From NCBI RefSeq assembly GCF_009749465.1, contig NZ_WBIS01000001.1, forward strand, positions 1,054,001 through 1,118,000: 64,000 nt of DNA, read 5' to 3'. A program made the translations under genes and the position numbers. Positions within the stretch are counted from its first letter, which is position 1; each line of letters starts with the position of its first letter. Shown piece by piece: positions 25,979-34,297 of the stretch. The notes under the pieces are model-generated. The model worked only from the letters and a program-made list of their open reading frames with translations, did no database searches and had not been told where the DNA came from. Source of the DNA: Agromyces terreus. GTDB taxonomy: Bacteria > Actinomycetota > Actinomycetes > Actinomycetales > Microbacteriaceae.

Positions 25979-26782
25979 TCATGCCTCGAGGAGTTCGCCC
26001 ATCTGCTTGGCGATGAGGGTGGTCGCGAACCGGGGGTTGAAGCGCGCCAGCCGATCCATCGCCGCAGCGTCGGGCCCGATCGTGGTGCGGAATCGTGCCT
26101 TCTCGATCGCCGCGACGATGACCTTGCCCGCCTGGGCCGGGCTGGTCGTCTTGTACGCGGCGGTCTCGGTCGACGCGTCGCTCGCGAGGCTGACTCCGGA
26201 GTTCGCCGCGATGTCGGTGCCGATCGCTCCCGGGAACACGACGCTCACCTGCACGTTCGTGTCGAGGAGCTCCGCGTAGAGCGCCTCGGTCAGGAGCTTC
26301 ACCGCGGCCTTCGACGCGCCGTACACAGCCTGGCCCGGCACTGGAGCGTACGAGCCCATGCTCGCGACGTTCAGGATCGCCGCTTCGGGGCGCGCGAGCA
26401 GGGTCGGCAGGAACGCCTTGCACATGTTCATGACACCGCCGAAGTTCACGTTCATGACCTTGTCGATCTCGGAGAACGGCAGGTCGATCACCTTGACGAA
26501 CTGCTGGATCACGCCGGCGATGTTCACGATGCCGTCGACCTGGCCGTGCATCGCCTCGACTGCTGGGGGCAGCCCGGCGACCGCCTCGCGGTCCGTGATG
26601 TTCACGACGTGCTGCGAGAACCGGTCGCCCGACCCCGCGAGCCGGGCGGTCTCGGCAAGGCCGTCGGCATTGAGGTCGACGCCGGCGACCGATGCTCCGC
26701 CGGCGAGGAGGCGGAGCGTCGTCTCGCGTCCGATGCCGTTGCCGGCGCCGGTGACGACGAAGACCTTGTTCGCGATGTGCAT
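25979..26782 (-). CDS. SDR family NAD(P)-dependent oxidoreductase (last gene of locus 3)
   Basis: The 267-residue short-chain dehydrogenase starts at ATG 26782. The cofactor motif TGAGNGIG lies at about residues 11-18, NIAGV near 88, and the catalytic Tyr/Lys in YGASK near 155-159, with a Ser upstream in NVASMGSY. It is a complete classical SDR. The substrate is unknown; as the last gene of locus 3 it may oxidise or reduce a released sugar or an aglycone alcohol. It lies 32 nt after the GH43 gene. No membrane segments. Confidence 0.85.
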   Translation of the reverse strand: MHIANKVFVVTGAGNGIGRETTLRLLAGGASVAGVDLNADGLAETARLAGSGDRFSQHVVNITDREAVAGLPPAVEAMHGQVDGIVNIAGVIQQFVKVIDLPFSEIDKVMNVNFGGVMNMCKAFLPTLLARPEAAILNVASMGSYAPVPGQAVYGASKAAVKLLTEALYAELLDTNVQVSVVFPGAIGTDIAANSGVSLASDASTETAAYKTTSPAQAGKVIVAAIEKARFRTTIGPDAAAMDRLARFNPRFATTLIAKQMGELLEA

Positions 26783-26814
26783 GTTGATTCCTGTCTCTGG
26801 AGAGGTGAGCTGTG

Positions 26815-28560
26815 TCAGTCGAGGCGAGCCACGGCACCGGGTGCCACACCGGCGCCGTTGAAGCTGTCGACCGCGAACCAGTAGGGATGTCCCGCGTTCA
26901 ACGAACCCACCTCGAGGTCGGTCCGGTCGTAGACGAGCCACGAGTGGTAGAGCTTGTCGGGCGCGATGCCGTAGCGCACGTTGTAGCCCACGGCGCCGGG
27001 TGCGGCATCCCATCGCAGCGACGCCGTGCGCGGGTCGTGGCGTTCGCCGCCGACCGCGACGGCGTCGGGGAGCGGCACGTCGGCGAGACCGAACACGCGC
27101 ACCCCGCTCGCGGCGAACGCGCCGCCGAAGGGCATCTCCCCGGCCGTGACCCGTACGAAGCGCGCCCGGCGCGCCTCGGGCAGCACGATGAACGCGTGCG
27201 GTGCGTCTTCGCGAGAGCCGATAGTGTCGTGCACGACCGTCCACTCCACGCCGTCGACCGAGAGCTCGACTCGCACCTCGGTGGGGTGCGAGTCCGGGAA
27301 GACCGCGCGCTTGCCGAACGTCGCTTTCGCGAGGTCGCGGCGCTTCGGCGCGCGAGACGCGAGCTCGTGGTCGGCGAGGTTCACCTGCAGCGCGTGCACG
27401 GTCGCCTCCTCGCCGAGGTCGAGCTGCAGCCACTCCCCCGGCCGGTCGGAGCCGGCCACCCACCAGCTGCGCACCGACTCGTCGGTCGCGAGCGCCGGGT
27501 CGTGCCCCTCGGCCGACGACGAGGCGGTGGCGTGGGCGCGATGCGAGAGCAGCATCCAACCCGGGGAGGCCTCGGTCCACGGGTCGAATGCTCGGTCGGG
27601 CACCAGCATCGGGTAGTCGGCGAAGTTCTGGTTGCAGAACAGCACACCGTCGTCGTCGAAGCCGGCCGGGAACAGTCCGATCCGTCGTTCGAAGTCGGCG
27701 TTGACCGAGACGCGCATGGTCGCGACGTGCCACCAGTTGCCGTGCCGGTCCTGGAACGTGCTGCCGTGGCCTGCACCCGTGATGAACCCGCCGGGCTTCG
27801 ACGAGAAGGGGCTGTGCGGGTCGTAGTCGAACGGGCCGAGCGGGCCGTCGCCGACGTAGCAACCGTCGGCATACGTGTTGAACTGCGTACCCGGGCCGGC
27901 GTACTGCAGGTAGTAGCGATCGCCCACCCGGTTCATGTACGCGCCCTCGATGAAGGGCGCGTCGCCGATGTATGCGTCCATGACCTTGCCCGCGAACCCG
28001 CGTCGCACCTCGGCCACGTAGTCGTCGCCCGTGCGCTCCCAGCCTCGGTTCGCCGTGTCCGCCGAGATCAGCGGCACCGGCTCGCCGAGGCTCCGGAACG
28101 TCGAGCGGTCCAGCTCGACGCCGCTCACGGGGCGATTGTGCGAGCAGCCCCAGTACAGGTACAGGCGCCCGTCGTCGTCCTGGAACGTGTCCGGGTCCCA
28201 GAACGCGACGTCGCTCGGGGCGATCTCCTCGAAGTCGTCCGCGAAGGGGTCGACGCTGCGGAAGAACCGTCCCTTCGTCTTCCGTGAGGCCGTGAACAGC
28301 AGTGCACCGTCGACCTCGCGCACGTCGGGCGCGTAGTCGATCGCCGGGATCTTCTCGCTCGGCTGGAGGGTCCACTCGATGAGGTCCTCGGAATGCCAGA
28401 ACCCACGCGTCATCGACGCGAACATCAAGTAGCGACCCCGGTAGAAGACGACCGTCGGGTCGGCCGCCTCCCGGTGCACGCTCCGCCCGACGAACGGCGT
28501 GCGGATGTCCTGATAGCGGTACGAGAGGTCGAGAGGGTTGCAGACGATGCGGGAGTTCAC
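26815..28560 (-). CDS. GH43 glycosidase with F5/8-type and fibronectin-like C-terminal domains
   Basis: The 581-residue protein starts at GTG 28560, with AAGGA about 7 nt upstream. The first 330 residues form a GH43 propeller: AADPTVVFYRGRYLMFAS (catalytic-base type Asp near residue 34), VAFWDPDTFQDDDGRLYLYWG, APFIEGAYMNRVGDRYYLQ (acid-type Glu) and ITGAGHGSTFQDRHGNWW. Residues about 345-490 resemble a discoidin/F5-8 sugar-binding module (WLQLDLGEEATVHALQV), and the last 90 a fibronectin III fold. The family removes arabinose or xylose side groups. There is no signal peptide despite the binding module. Confidence 0.85.
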   Translation of the reverse strand: MNSRIVCNPLDLSYRYQDIRTPFVGRSVHREAADPTVVFYRGRYLMFASMTRGFWHSEDLIEWTLQPSEKIPAIDYAPDVREVDGALLFTASRKTKGRFFRSVDPFADDFEEIAPSDVAFWDPDTFQDDDGRLYLYWGCSHNRPVSGVELDRSTFRSLGEPVPLISADTANRGWERTGDDYVAEVRRGFAGKVMDAYIGDAPFIEGAYMNRVGDRYYLQYAGPGTQFNTYADGCYVGDGPLGPFDYDPHSPFSSKPGGFITGAGHGSTFQDRHGNWWHVATMRVSVNADFERRIGLFPAGFDDDGVLFCNQNFADYPMLVPDRAFDPWTEASPGWMLLSHRAHATASSSAEGHDPALATDESVRSWWVAGSDRPGEWLQLDLGEEATVHALQVNLADHELASRAPKRRDLAKATFGKRAVFPDSHPTEVRVELSVDGVEWTVVHDTIGSREDAPHAFIVLPEARRARFVRVTAGEMPFGGAFAASGVRVFGLADVPLPDAVAVGGERHDPRTASLRWDAAPGAVGYNVRYGIAPDKLYHSWLVYDRTDLEVGSLNAGHPYWFAVDSFNGAGVAPGAVARLD

Positions 28561-28604
28561 GATGGGTCCTTCAGGGTCAGGGGTGATGTTGCGGGTCTCG
28601 TCGA

Positions 28605-29477
28605 TCAGGCCGGAAGCAGTCGCCGGAGCACCTCGGCGCTCACTTCGGCGCTGCGGAGCGGTGACCCGTCGAGCCAGTTCCTGTGGGTCTCGAGGATCAC
28701 GGCTTCGACGTGCAGGGATGCCGCGCGCTCGACGATCGCGTCGATGGCGAGGTTCCCCGTGCCGAGTTCGACGCTGTCGACCTTGACGATGGGCGTCATC
28801 GTCGGCCCGGTCGTGCGCGAGCCGCGGTCGGTGAGGTGGATCAGGCGCACGCGTTCGCCGAGCGTCTCGAGCAGCGCGAGCGGGTCAGCGCCTGCGGTGG
28901 CGGCCCAGAAGCAGTCGAGCTCGAAGCCGACGGCATCCGGATCCGTCATGTCGACGAGCGCCGCGAACGCGGTGTCGCCGGAGCCCAGACGCCGGAACTC
29001 GGCGGTGTGGTTGTGGTACAGGAGCCGAATGCCGTCGGATGCGAGGTTCCGGCCTGCGGTGTCGAGCCGCTGGGCGAGCCGTCGCACCGCGACGTCGTCG
29101 CCGTAGTCGAACCGGTGCATGCCGGTGACGACGACGTTGCGGGTGCCGAAGTCCGCGGCTCGCGCGGCCACCGCCTTCGGGTCGGACTCGATCGTGCCGA
29201 GGTCCTCGTGCAGCGCTGCGACCGACAGGCCCGACTCCGCGACCAGCCGCCGCCAGTCGAGTCGGCCGCCGCCGCCCACCGGCATGCCGGCGGCCCTCGT
29301 CAGCGCCCGCACGAGCAGCGGGGTCGGCCGGGTCATGAAGCCGTTGAGCTCGATCACCTCGAACCCGGCCGCGACCAGGCGCGCGAGCGTGTCGCGCGCC
29401 TGATCGTCGGTCGACGTGATCCGGCCGATCTGGATCTGCTGGATCCCGCGCATTGGCCGCTGCGCCGTGAGCGGCAC
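28605..29477 (-). CDS. sugar phosphate isomerase/epimerase-type TIM barrel protein
   Basis: The 290-residue protein belongs to the xylose isomerase-like/AP endonuclease 2 superfamily. It starts RGIQQIQIGRITS, has LYHNHTAEFRRL near residue 155 and the metal-site block GFELDCFWAATAGADPLALL near 190, then IHLTDRG near 225 and a late Glu in AVILETHRNW. Such proteins isomerise sugars or act as 3-keto-glycoside lyases or hydratases. GTG 29477 is used; ATG 29453 is a good alternative. It lies 3 nt after the SDR gene. Pairing with SDR and Gfo/Idh genes is worth noting. Confidence 0.82.
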   Translation of the reverse strand: MPLTAQRPMRGIQQIQIGRITSTDDQARDTLARLVAAGFEVIELNGFMTRPTPLLVRALTRAAGMPVGGGGRLDWRRLVAESGLSVAALHEDLGTIESDPKAVAARAADFGTRNVVVTGMHRFDYGDDVAVRRLAQRLDTAGRNLASDGIRLLYHNHTAEFRRLGSGDTAFAALVDMTDPDAVGFELDCFWAATAGADPLALLETLGERVRLIHLTDRGSRTTGPTMTPIVKVDSVELGTGNLAIDAIVERAASLHVEAVILETHRNWLDGSPLRSAEVSAEVLRRLLPA

Positions 29478-29480
29478 GGG

Positions 29481-30314
29481 TCAGACCGTCTCGCCGGCGT
29501 CGGCGAGGAGGGTGCTGCCGGTCATGATCATCGAGAGGTCGCTCGCGGCGAAGAGCACGACGCGCGCGATGTCATCGGGGGTGCCCATGCGGCCGATCAT
29601 GCTCGTGTTCATGACCTCGAGCGGGGGCATCTCGATGCCGGCTGCCGCCGCCGACTCGGCGCCCGCCTTCGCGGCCGCGAGGTTGCCCTCGGTGGGCACG
29701 AAGCTGGGCGCGACGCCGAGCACACGGATGCCGAGCGGGGCGAGGTCTACCGCGAGCGACTTCGTCATGCCGAGCGCGGCGTGCTTCGATCCCACGTAGG
29801 CCGCCATGCCGGAGAAGGCCACCTGCACGCCCGCGGTCGAGATGATGTTGACGATCACGCCGCCGGAGCCGTCGGCCGACATACGGCGCGCGGCCTCGCG
29901 CGAGCCGAGGAAGACGCCGCGGGCGTTGACGGCGAACGTCGCGTCCCACATCTCGTCGGGCATCATCGTGACGGGTGCGTTCGGGAAGATCCCGGCGTTG
30001 TTGACCCAGACGTCGATGCCGCCGAGTTCGGCGACCGCGAGGTCGGCGGCGGCCGCGACCGAGGCCGCATCGGCGACGTCGGCGCGAGTGCTCGCGACGC
30101 GCACCCCGTATCGATCCGCGAGGTCCGCAGCGGCGACCTGCGCGGCATCCGCGTTGAGGTCGATCAGCAGCAGGTCGGCGCCGGCCTCGGCCAGGCGGGC
30201 CGCGATGGCCCTGCCGAGCCCCTGGGCGGCGCCGGTGACCACGGCTCGACGACCGGCGAGCGAGAGCAGGTCGGTCAGCGGGCGGTTCGAGACGTCGGCG
30301 AACGGGAAGCTCAT
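29481..30314 (-). CDS. SDR family oxidoreductase (locus 3, coupled to GH1)
   Basis: The 277-residue classical SDR starts at ATG 30314, which overlaps the GH1 stop (ATGA). It has cofactor motif TGAAQGLG near residue 28, NNAGIFPNAP near 105, catalytic region ISTAGVQVAFSGMAAYVGSK with Tyr and Lys near 172-176, and a C-terminal DDIARVVLFAASDLSMIMTG region typical of the fold. It is expected to be an NAD(P)-dependent sugar or alcohol dehydrogenase, for example an L-rhamnose or other aldose dehydrogenase; the latter fits an operon that releases rhamnose, but it is inference. Confidence 0.87.
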   Translation of the reverse strand: MSFPFADVSNRPLTDLLSLAGRRAVVTGAAQGLGRAIAARLAEAGADLLLIDLNADAAQVAAADLADRYGVRVASTRADVADAASVAAAADLAVAELGGIDVWVNNAGIFPNAPVTMMPDEMWDATFAVNARGVFLGSREAARRMSADGSGGVIVNIISTAGVQVAFSGMAAYVGSKHAALGMTKSLAVDLAPLGIRVLGVAPSFVPTEGNLAAAKAGAESAAAAGIEMPPLEVMNTSMIGRMGTPDDIARVVLFAASDLSMIMTGSTLLADAGETV

Positions 30315-31549
30315 GCTGCGACCTCCGTCGCCTCGAGGCCGTTGCGGGCGGCGACCTCGCCGAGCCAAGCGAGGCTCGGCTTCGGGGTGCGCGCGAACGT
30401 GTCGCGGTCGACCGCGATCAGGCCGAAGGTCGGCTCCCAGTGGCCCCACTCGAAGTTGTCGAGCAGCGACCAGTGCAGGTAGCCACGCACGTCGATGCCG
30501 TCGGCGATGGTGCCTGCGAGGCCCTCGAGGGCCCCGGTCGTGTACCGGATGCGCTGGGCGTCGTCGGCGGTCGCGATGCCGTTCTCGGTGATGAGGATCG
30601 GGGTGTGCTCGCTGACCTCCCACGCGTGGCGCACGGCCATCGCGAGGGAGTCGGGTCGGAACGCGGTCCCGACGAGCGTGTTGTCGGAGTGCGGCGGGTG
30701 CGGCACGAGTCCGTTCGCGTCGACCTGCTGGCTCGAGTACGCCTGAACGCCGACGAAGTCGTCGCCGCGCGAACCCTCCCAGTACACGTCCTCCTTGCCG
30801 TACCGGATCTGGAGGAGCTTCTCCTCACCGCCCGGCGCCGCGGTCAGCGCGCCCGCCGCGATCGTCCACCCGACCTTCGCGCCGGTGCGCTCGCGCACGA
30901 TCGCGCGGGCCGCGTGGTGGATGCGGGTGAAGAGGCGGCCGATCTCGGGGTCGGCGTACGTGAGGAACTCGCTGTGGGTCTGCTTCTTCTCGTCGTCGCC
31001 GTCGGCCTCGACCGTGGGACTGGTCCATTCACCGCCGGATGCGGCGAGGTGGCGCATCGCGGTCATGATCGCGGCCTGCATATTGGGCTCGTTCATCGTC
31101 GCGACCCACTCGACGCCGTCGAGGATCGTGCAGGCCTGCTCGACGTAGGCGCAGAACAGCGCCTCGGCCTCGGGGCCGTCCCAGCCGCCGAGCGCGGCGA
31201 ACCACTGCGGGGTCGTGAAGTGCTGCAGCGTCACGACCGGGGTCACGCCGAGTTCGAGGCAGAACTCGATCATGCGGCGGTAGTGCGCGAGCTCGGCCTT
31301 CGAGAAGTGCCCGCGCACCGGCTCGATGCGCGACCACTCGAGGCTGAAGCGGTAGGAGGTGAGTCCGGCGTCGGCGAGCAGCTGGATGTCCTCGCGGTAC
31401 CGGTGGTAGCTGTCGACAGCGTCGCCGGAGAGCTCCATGCCGGGCATCATCTGCTCGCGGGCCCACCAGTCGCTGTTGACGTTGTTGCCCTCGATCTGGT
31501 GGCCGGCGGTCGCGGCCCCCCACAGGAACCCGTCGGGGAAGGTGGTCAT
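30311..31549 (-). CDS. GH1 family beta-glycosidase (locus 3)
   Basis: The 412-residue GH1 starts at ATG 31549, overlapping the GH78 stop as ATGA. It has FLWGAATAGHQIEG at the N-terminus, acid/base Glu154 in TMNEPN and nucleophile Glu322 in ITENG. It matches the locus 1 GH1 in length, catalytic positions and the TPKPSLAWLG tail. After GH78 removes rhamnose, such an enzyme would remove the exposed beta-glucose, as in rutinoside breakdown. It is cytoplasmic by lack of a signal. The duplicated GH1 pair probably has diverged specificity because the mid-region (residues 165-200) differs. Confidence 0.9.
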   Translation of the reverse strand: MTTFPDGFLWGAATAGHQIEGNNVNSDWWAREQMMPGMELSGDAVDSYHRYREDIQLLADAGLTSYRFSLEWSRIEPVRGHFSKAELAHYRRMIEFCLELGVTPVVTLQHFTTPQWFAALGGWDGPEAEALFCAYVEQACTILDGVEWVATMNEPNMQAAIMTAMRHLAASGGEWTSPTVEADGDDEKKQTHSEFLTYADPEIGRLFTRIHHAARAIVRERTGAKVGWTIAAGALTAAPGGEEKLLQIRYGKEDVYWEGSRGDDFVGVQAYSSQQVDANGLVPHPPHSDNTLVGTAFRPDSLAMAVRHAWEVSEHTPILITENGIATADDAQRIRYTTGALEGLAGTIADGIDVRGYLHWSLLDNFEWGHWEPTFGLIAVDRDTFARTPKPSLAWLGEVAARNGLEATEVAA

Positions 31550-34245
31550 GCGTTCGTCCTCTCGTTCAGTGCGTAGGTGGTGTCGGAGATCGTGGCGGAT
31601 GCCTCGAATCGGCCTGCCCCGATCAGGTGTTCTGCTCCGTCGGGCAGGATGACCCGGGCGGTGGTGCCCGACGGGATGTCGGCCGTGAGCTGCAGGCGTT
31701 CGCCCTCGAGCCGCCACTCGACGGCGATGGTGCCCTGCGGGCTCTCGTGGGATCCACGGGCCCAGGTGATGCCGCCGCCGGGCACCGGGGCGATGACGAC
31801 GCGCTCCCAGCCGATCGAGTCGGCCTCCTGGCGGAGCCCGAGCGTGTGGGTGTGCAGGAAGCGCATCGCGGCGCCCTTGCTGTAGTGGTTCAGCGACTCG
31901 TGGGCGTCGCCGTGCTCGTCGATGCCCTCCCAGTCCTCCCAGATCGTGGTCGCGCCGCGGTCGAGCATGTACCGCCATGACGGTGCGCTGCGCTGCTGCA
32001 GGACCTCGTACGCGACATCCGCGCGCCCGTGGTCGGCGAGCACCTGCAGCAGGTCGCCGGTCGCGAGGAACCCTGTGCCGACGTGCGTGCCCGCCTCTCG
32101 GATCAGCCCGACGAGGCGTTCGAGGGCGGCCACACGGAGCTCGGCGGGAACGAGCCCGAACTCGAGCGCGCGCACGTAGGCCGCCTGCGTGTCGGTCACG
32201 GTCGTGCCGTCGGGGCGCAGGTAGGCCTGCCGCCAGGCGTCGGCGATGCGCTCGGCGGTCGCCGCGTAGCGGGCGGCATCCTCATCACGGCCGAGGATGC
32301 CCGCGATGCGCGCGAGCGTCGCCGTCGAGCGGTGCAGGTAGGCGGTGCCGACCTCGCCCTTGTCGGCCATGAACCAGGCCATCGGGTTGTGCTTGATCGG
32401 GTCGATGCGATTGCCGTCGGCATCGCGCTGCTTGGGCTCGGTCCACTCGCCCCAGTGGAACGTGCCGTCCCAGAGGTACTGCTCGAACGGCTCCGGCTCC
32501 GCGGAGGCCTGCATGCGCGCGAAGTGGCGCGTGGTGCGTGCGCGTTCGAGCGCCCACTCGACCCAGCGGATCATCGCGTCGACGTTCTCGGCGAGCACCT
32601 GCTCGTCGCCGTACGCCAGGTACAGCTCCCACGGCACCGCGACGATCGCGTCGCCCCAGCCCGACGACCCGGTCATCATGGCGAACTGGTCGTCGAGGTG
32701 GTGCTTGATGCGCCGCCCGTCGGGCGAGAAGTTCGCGATGCGGCCGTCGTCGAGCTGGTCGTCTCGCACCGCGCGCAACCATTTGCGGCTGAATCCGAGC
32801 ACGTCGTACAGCCGGGTCGCCATGGGGGCGAACACCTGGTAGTCGCCCGTCCAGGCGAGCCGCTCACGGGTCGGGCAGTCCGTGGGCACGTCGACGGCGT
32901 TGCCGCGGAAGCTCCAGTCGGCGATGCCGTGGAGGCGGTTGAGGTCGTCGTCGCTGCATGCGAAGGCGCCGGTTCGCGCGAGGTCGGTCTGCACGATGCG
33001 CATCTGCACGGATGCCGCCGCGGGCGCGCCGCCGTCGGATCGGGCGATGCGGGCGTAGCGGAAGCCGTGCACGGTGTGCCGGGGCTCGAACTCGCCGCCC
33101 GGCTCCCCCGCCACGACCTCGTCGCGCTGCACGAACGCCTTGCGCCCCTCCGGCCGCTCGGAGTCGAGGTGGGAGGTGTCGAGGTCGCCGTCGCGACCGA
33201 GGGCCTCGCCGTAGTCGATGACCGTGCGGGTGCCCGGCGCGCCGAGGTCGGTGAGCCGGATCCATCCGGACGCGTTCTGGCCGAAGTCGGCGATCACCCG
33301 GCCGTCGGCGAGCCGGTTCAGCGCGACGGGCGTGCGGGTCTCGACGACCCGGACGGGCGGCGCAGGCGACCAGTCGATCGCGGGCGGGGCATCGACGACG
33401 TCGAGGAGCGCGGATGTCTCGGGCTGCGCGCTGGCCCCGAGGTCGAGCGTCTGGCCGTCCATGAGGTCGGCGCGGGTGATCGCCGACGGGCGGCTCGTCC
33501 ACGTCTCGTCGCTGCGCACGACGCGACGGCTGCCGTCGGCGAGCTCGAGGTGCAGTTCGGCCCGAGCGCCGAGCGTCGTGCCCCAGCCGGCGGGCAGCCG
33601 GAACGCGCCCACCTGACCGCGGAACCAGCCGTCGGAGAGCTCGAGCTCGATCGCGTTGTCGCCGTCCTGGAGGAGTGACGTGACGTCGGCCGCCTGCGCG
33701 TAGAGCGTGCGGTCGTAGGAGGTCGAGCCGGGCGCGAGCTCGATCGTGCCGACGCGTGCGCCGTTCACGGTCGCCGTGTAGACGCCGAGCGCGGTCGTGT
33801 AGAGCCGCGCCGACACGACCGACCCGGCCAGCGCGAACCCGCCCGCGAGCACGTGGGCCGGGCGCTTGCCGTACCCGGGATCGCCCTCGGAGCCGACGGG
33901 CGCCTCGACCGGCGAGATCCAGTTCGCGGTCCAGTCCTCGCCGAGCAGGCCCGCCTCGAACCCGGACCAGTCCGACCACGCGGCATCCGCCCCCGGCTCG
34001 TCGGCGGCCACGCGCCACCTCACCCGCTGCCCGCTGCGAAGCGCGGCGAACGGCCACGCCGCCAGGCGGCGCCCGGTGACGACGACGACCGCCGGCGGAG
34101 CACCGTCGATCACCGCCTCCACGCGGTAGGGCGTGCGGACGTCGCGGTCGACCGGGTCCTTCCAGGAGAGGCGGGGGGCGTCTCCGGTGACGGGGAATCC
34201 GTCACCGCCGCCGTCCACGACGAGGTCGTAGGGTGCAGTGCGCAT
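31546..34245 (-). CDS. alpha-L-rhamnosidase, GH78 (complete)
   Basis: The 899-residue protein has full GH78 architecture: an N-terminal beta domain (APRLSWKDP), a Bac_rhamnosid_N-like module (SARLYTTALGVYTATVNG and SDGWFRGQVGAF), another beta domain, and an (alpha/alpha)6 barrel with the acid-bearing region VPTDCPTRERLAWTGD near residue 450 and the base-type region ATTIWEDWEG near 755, closing with a beta sandwich. It cleaves terminal alpha-L-rhamnose from glycosides or oligosaccharides. It follows the MFS gene by 52 nt and overlaps the GH1 start. No signal peptide, so it acts on imported substrate. Confidence 0.92.
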   Translation of the reverse strand: MRTAPYDLVVDGGGDGFPVTGDAPRLSWKDPVDRDVRTPYRVEAVIDGAPPAVVVVTGRRLAAWPFAALRSGQRVRWRVAADEPGADAAWSDWSGFEAGLLGEDWTANWISPVEAPVGSEGDPGYGKRPAHVLAGGFALAGSVVSARLYTTALGVYTATVNGARVGTIELAPGSTSYDRTLYAQAADVTSLLQDGDNAIELELSDGWFRGQVGAFRLPAGWGTTLGARAELHLELADGSRRVVRSDETWTSRPSAITRADLMDGQTLDLGASAQPETSALLDVVDAPPAIDWSPAPPVRVVETRTPVALNRLADGRVIADFGQNASGWIRLTDLGAPGTRTVIDYGEALGRDGDLDTSHLDSERPEGRKAFVQRDEVVAGEPGGEFEPRHTVHGFRYARIARSDGGAPAAASVQMRIVQTDLARTGAFACSDDDLNRLHGIADWSFRGNAVDVPTDCPTRERLAWTGDYQVFAPMATRLYDVLGFSRKWLRAVRDDQLDDGRIANFSPDGRRIKHHLDDQFAMMTGSSGWGDAIVAVPWELYLAYGDEQVLAENVDAMIRWVEWALERARTTRHFARMQASAEPEPFEQYLWDGTFHWGEWTEPKQRDADGNRIDPIKHNPMAWFMADKGEVGTAYLHRSTATLARIAGILGRDEDAARYAATAERIADAWRQAYLRPDGTTVTDTQAAYVRALEFGLVPAELRVAALERLVGLIREAGTHVGTGFLATGDLLQVLADHGRADVAYEVLQQRSAPSWRYMLDRGATTIWEDWEGIDEHGDAHESLNHYSKGAAMRFLHTHTLGLRQEADSIGWERVVIAPVPGGGITWARGSHESPQGTIAVEWRLEGERLQLTADIPSGTTARVILPDGAEHLIGAGRFEASATISDTTYALNERTNA

Positions 34246-34297
34246 GGTGGTTCGCTTCCGTGGGAATGCGGTTCAGGTCGGTCGGGTCGAGGTCCGC

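Noticed and set aside
26783..28375. Upstream extension of the SDR frame to 798 residues
   Set aside because: It is the shadow of the GH43 gene; TGAGNGIG is at the N-terminus only if the start is 26782.
28683..30482. 599-residue plus-strand frame
   Set aside because: Lies opposite the isomerase and SDR genes, no recognisable motif, His/Arg/Gly-rich composition.
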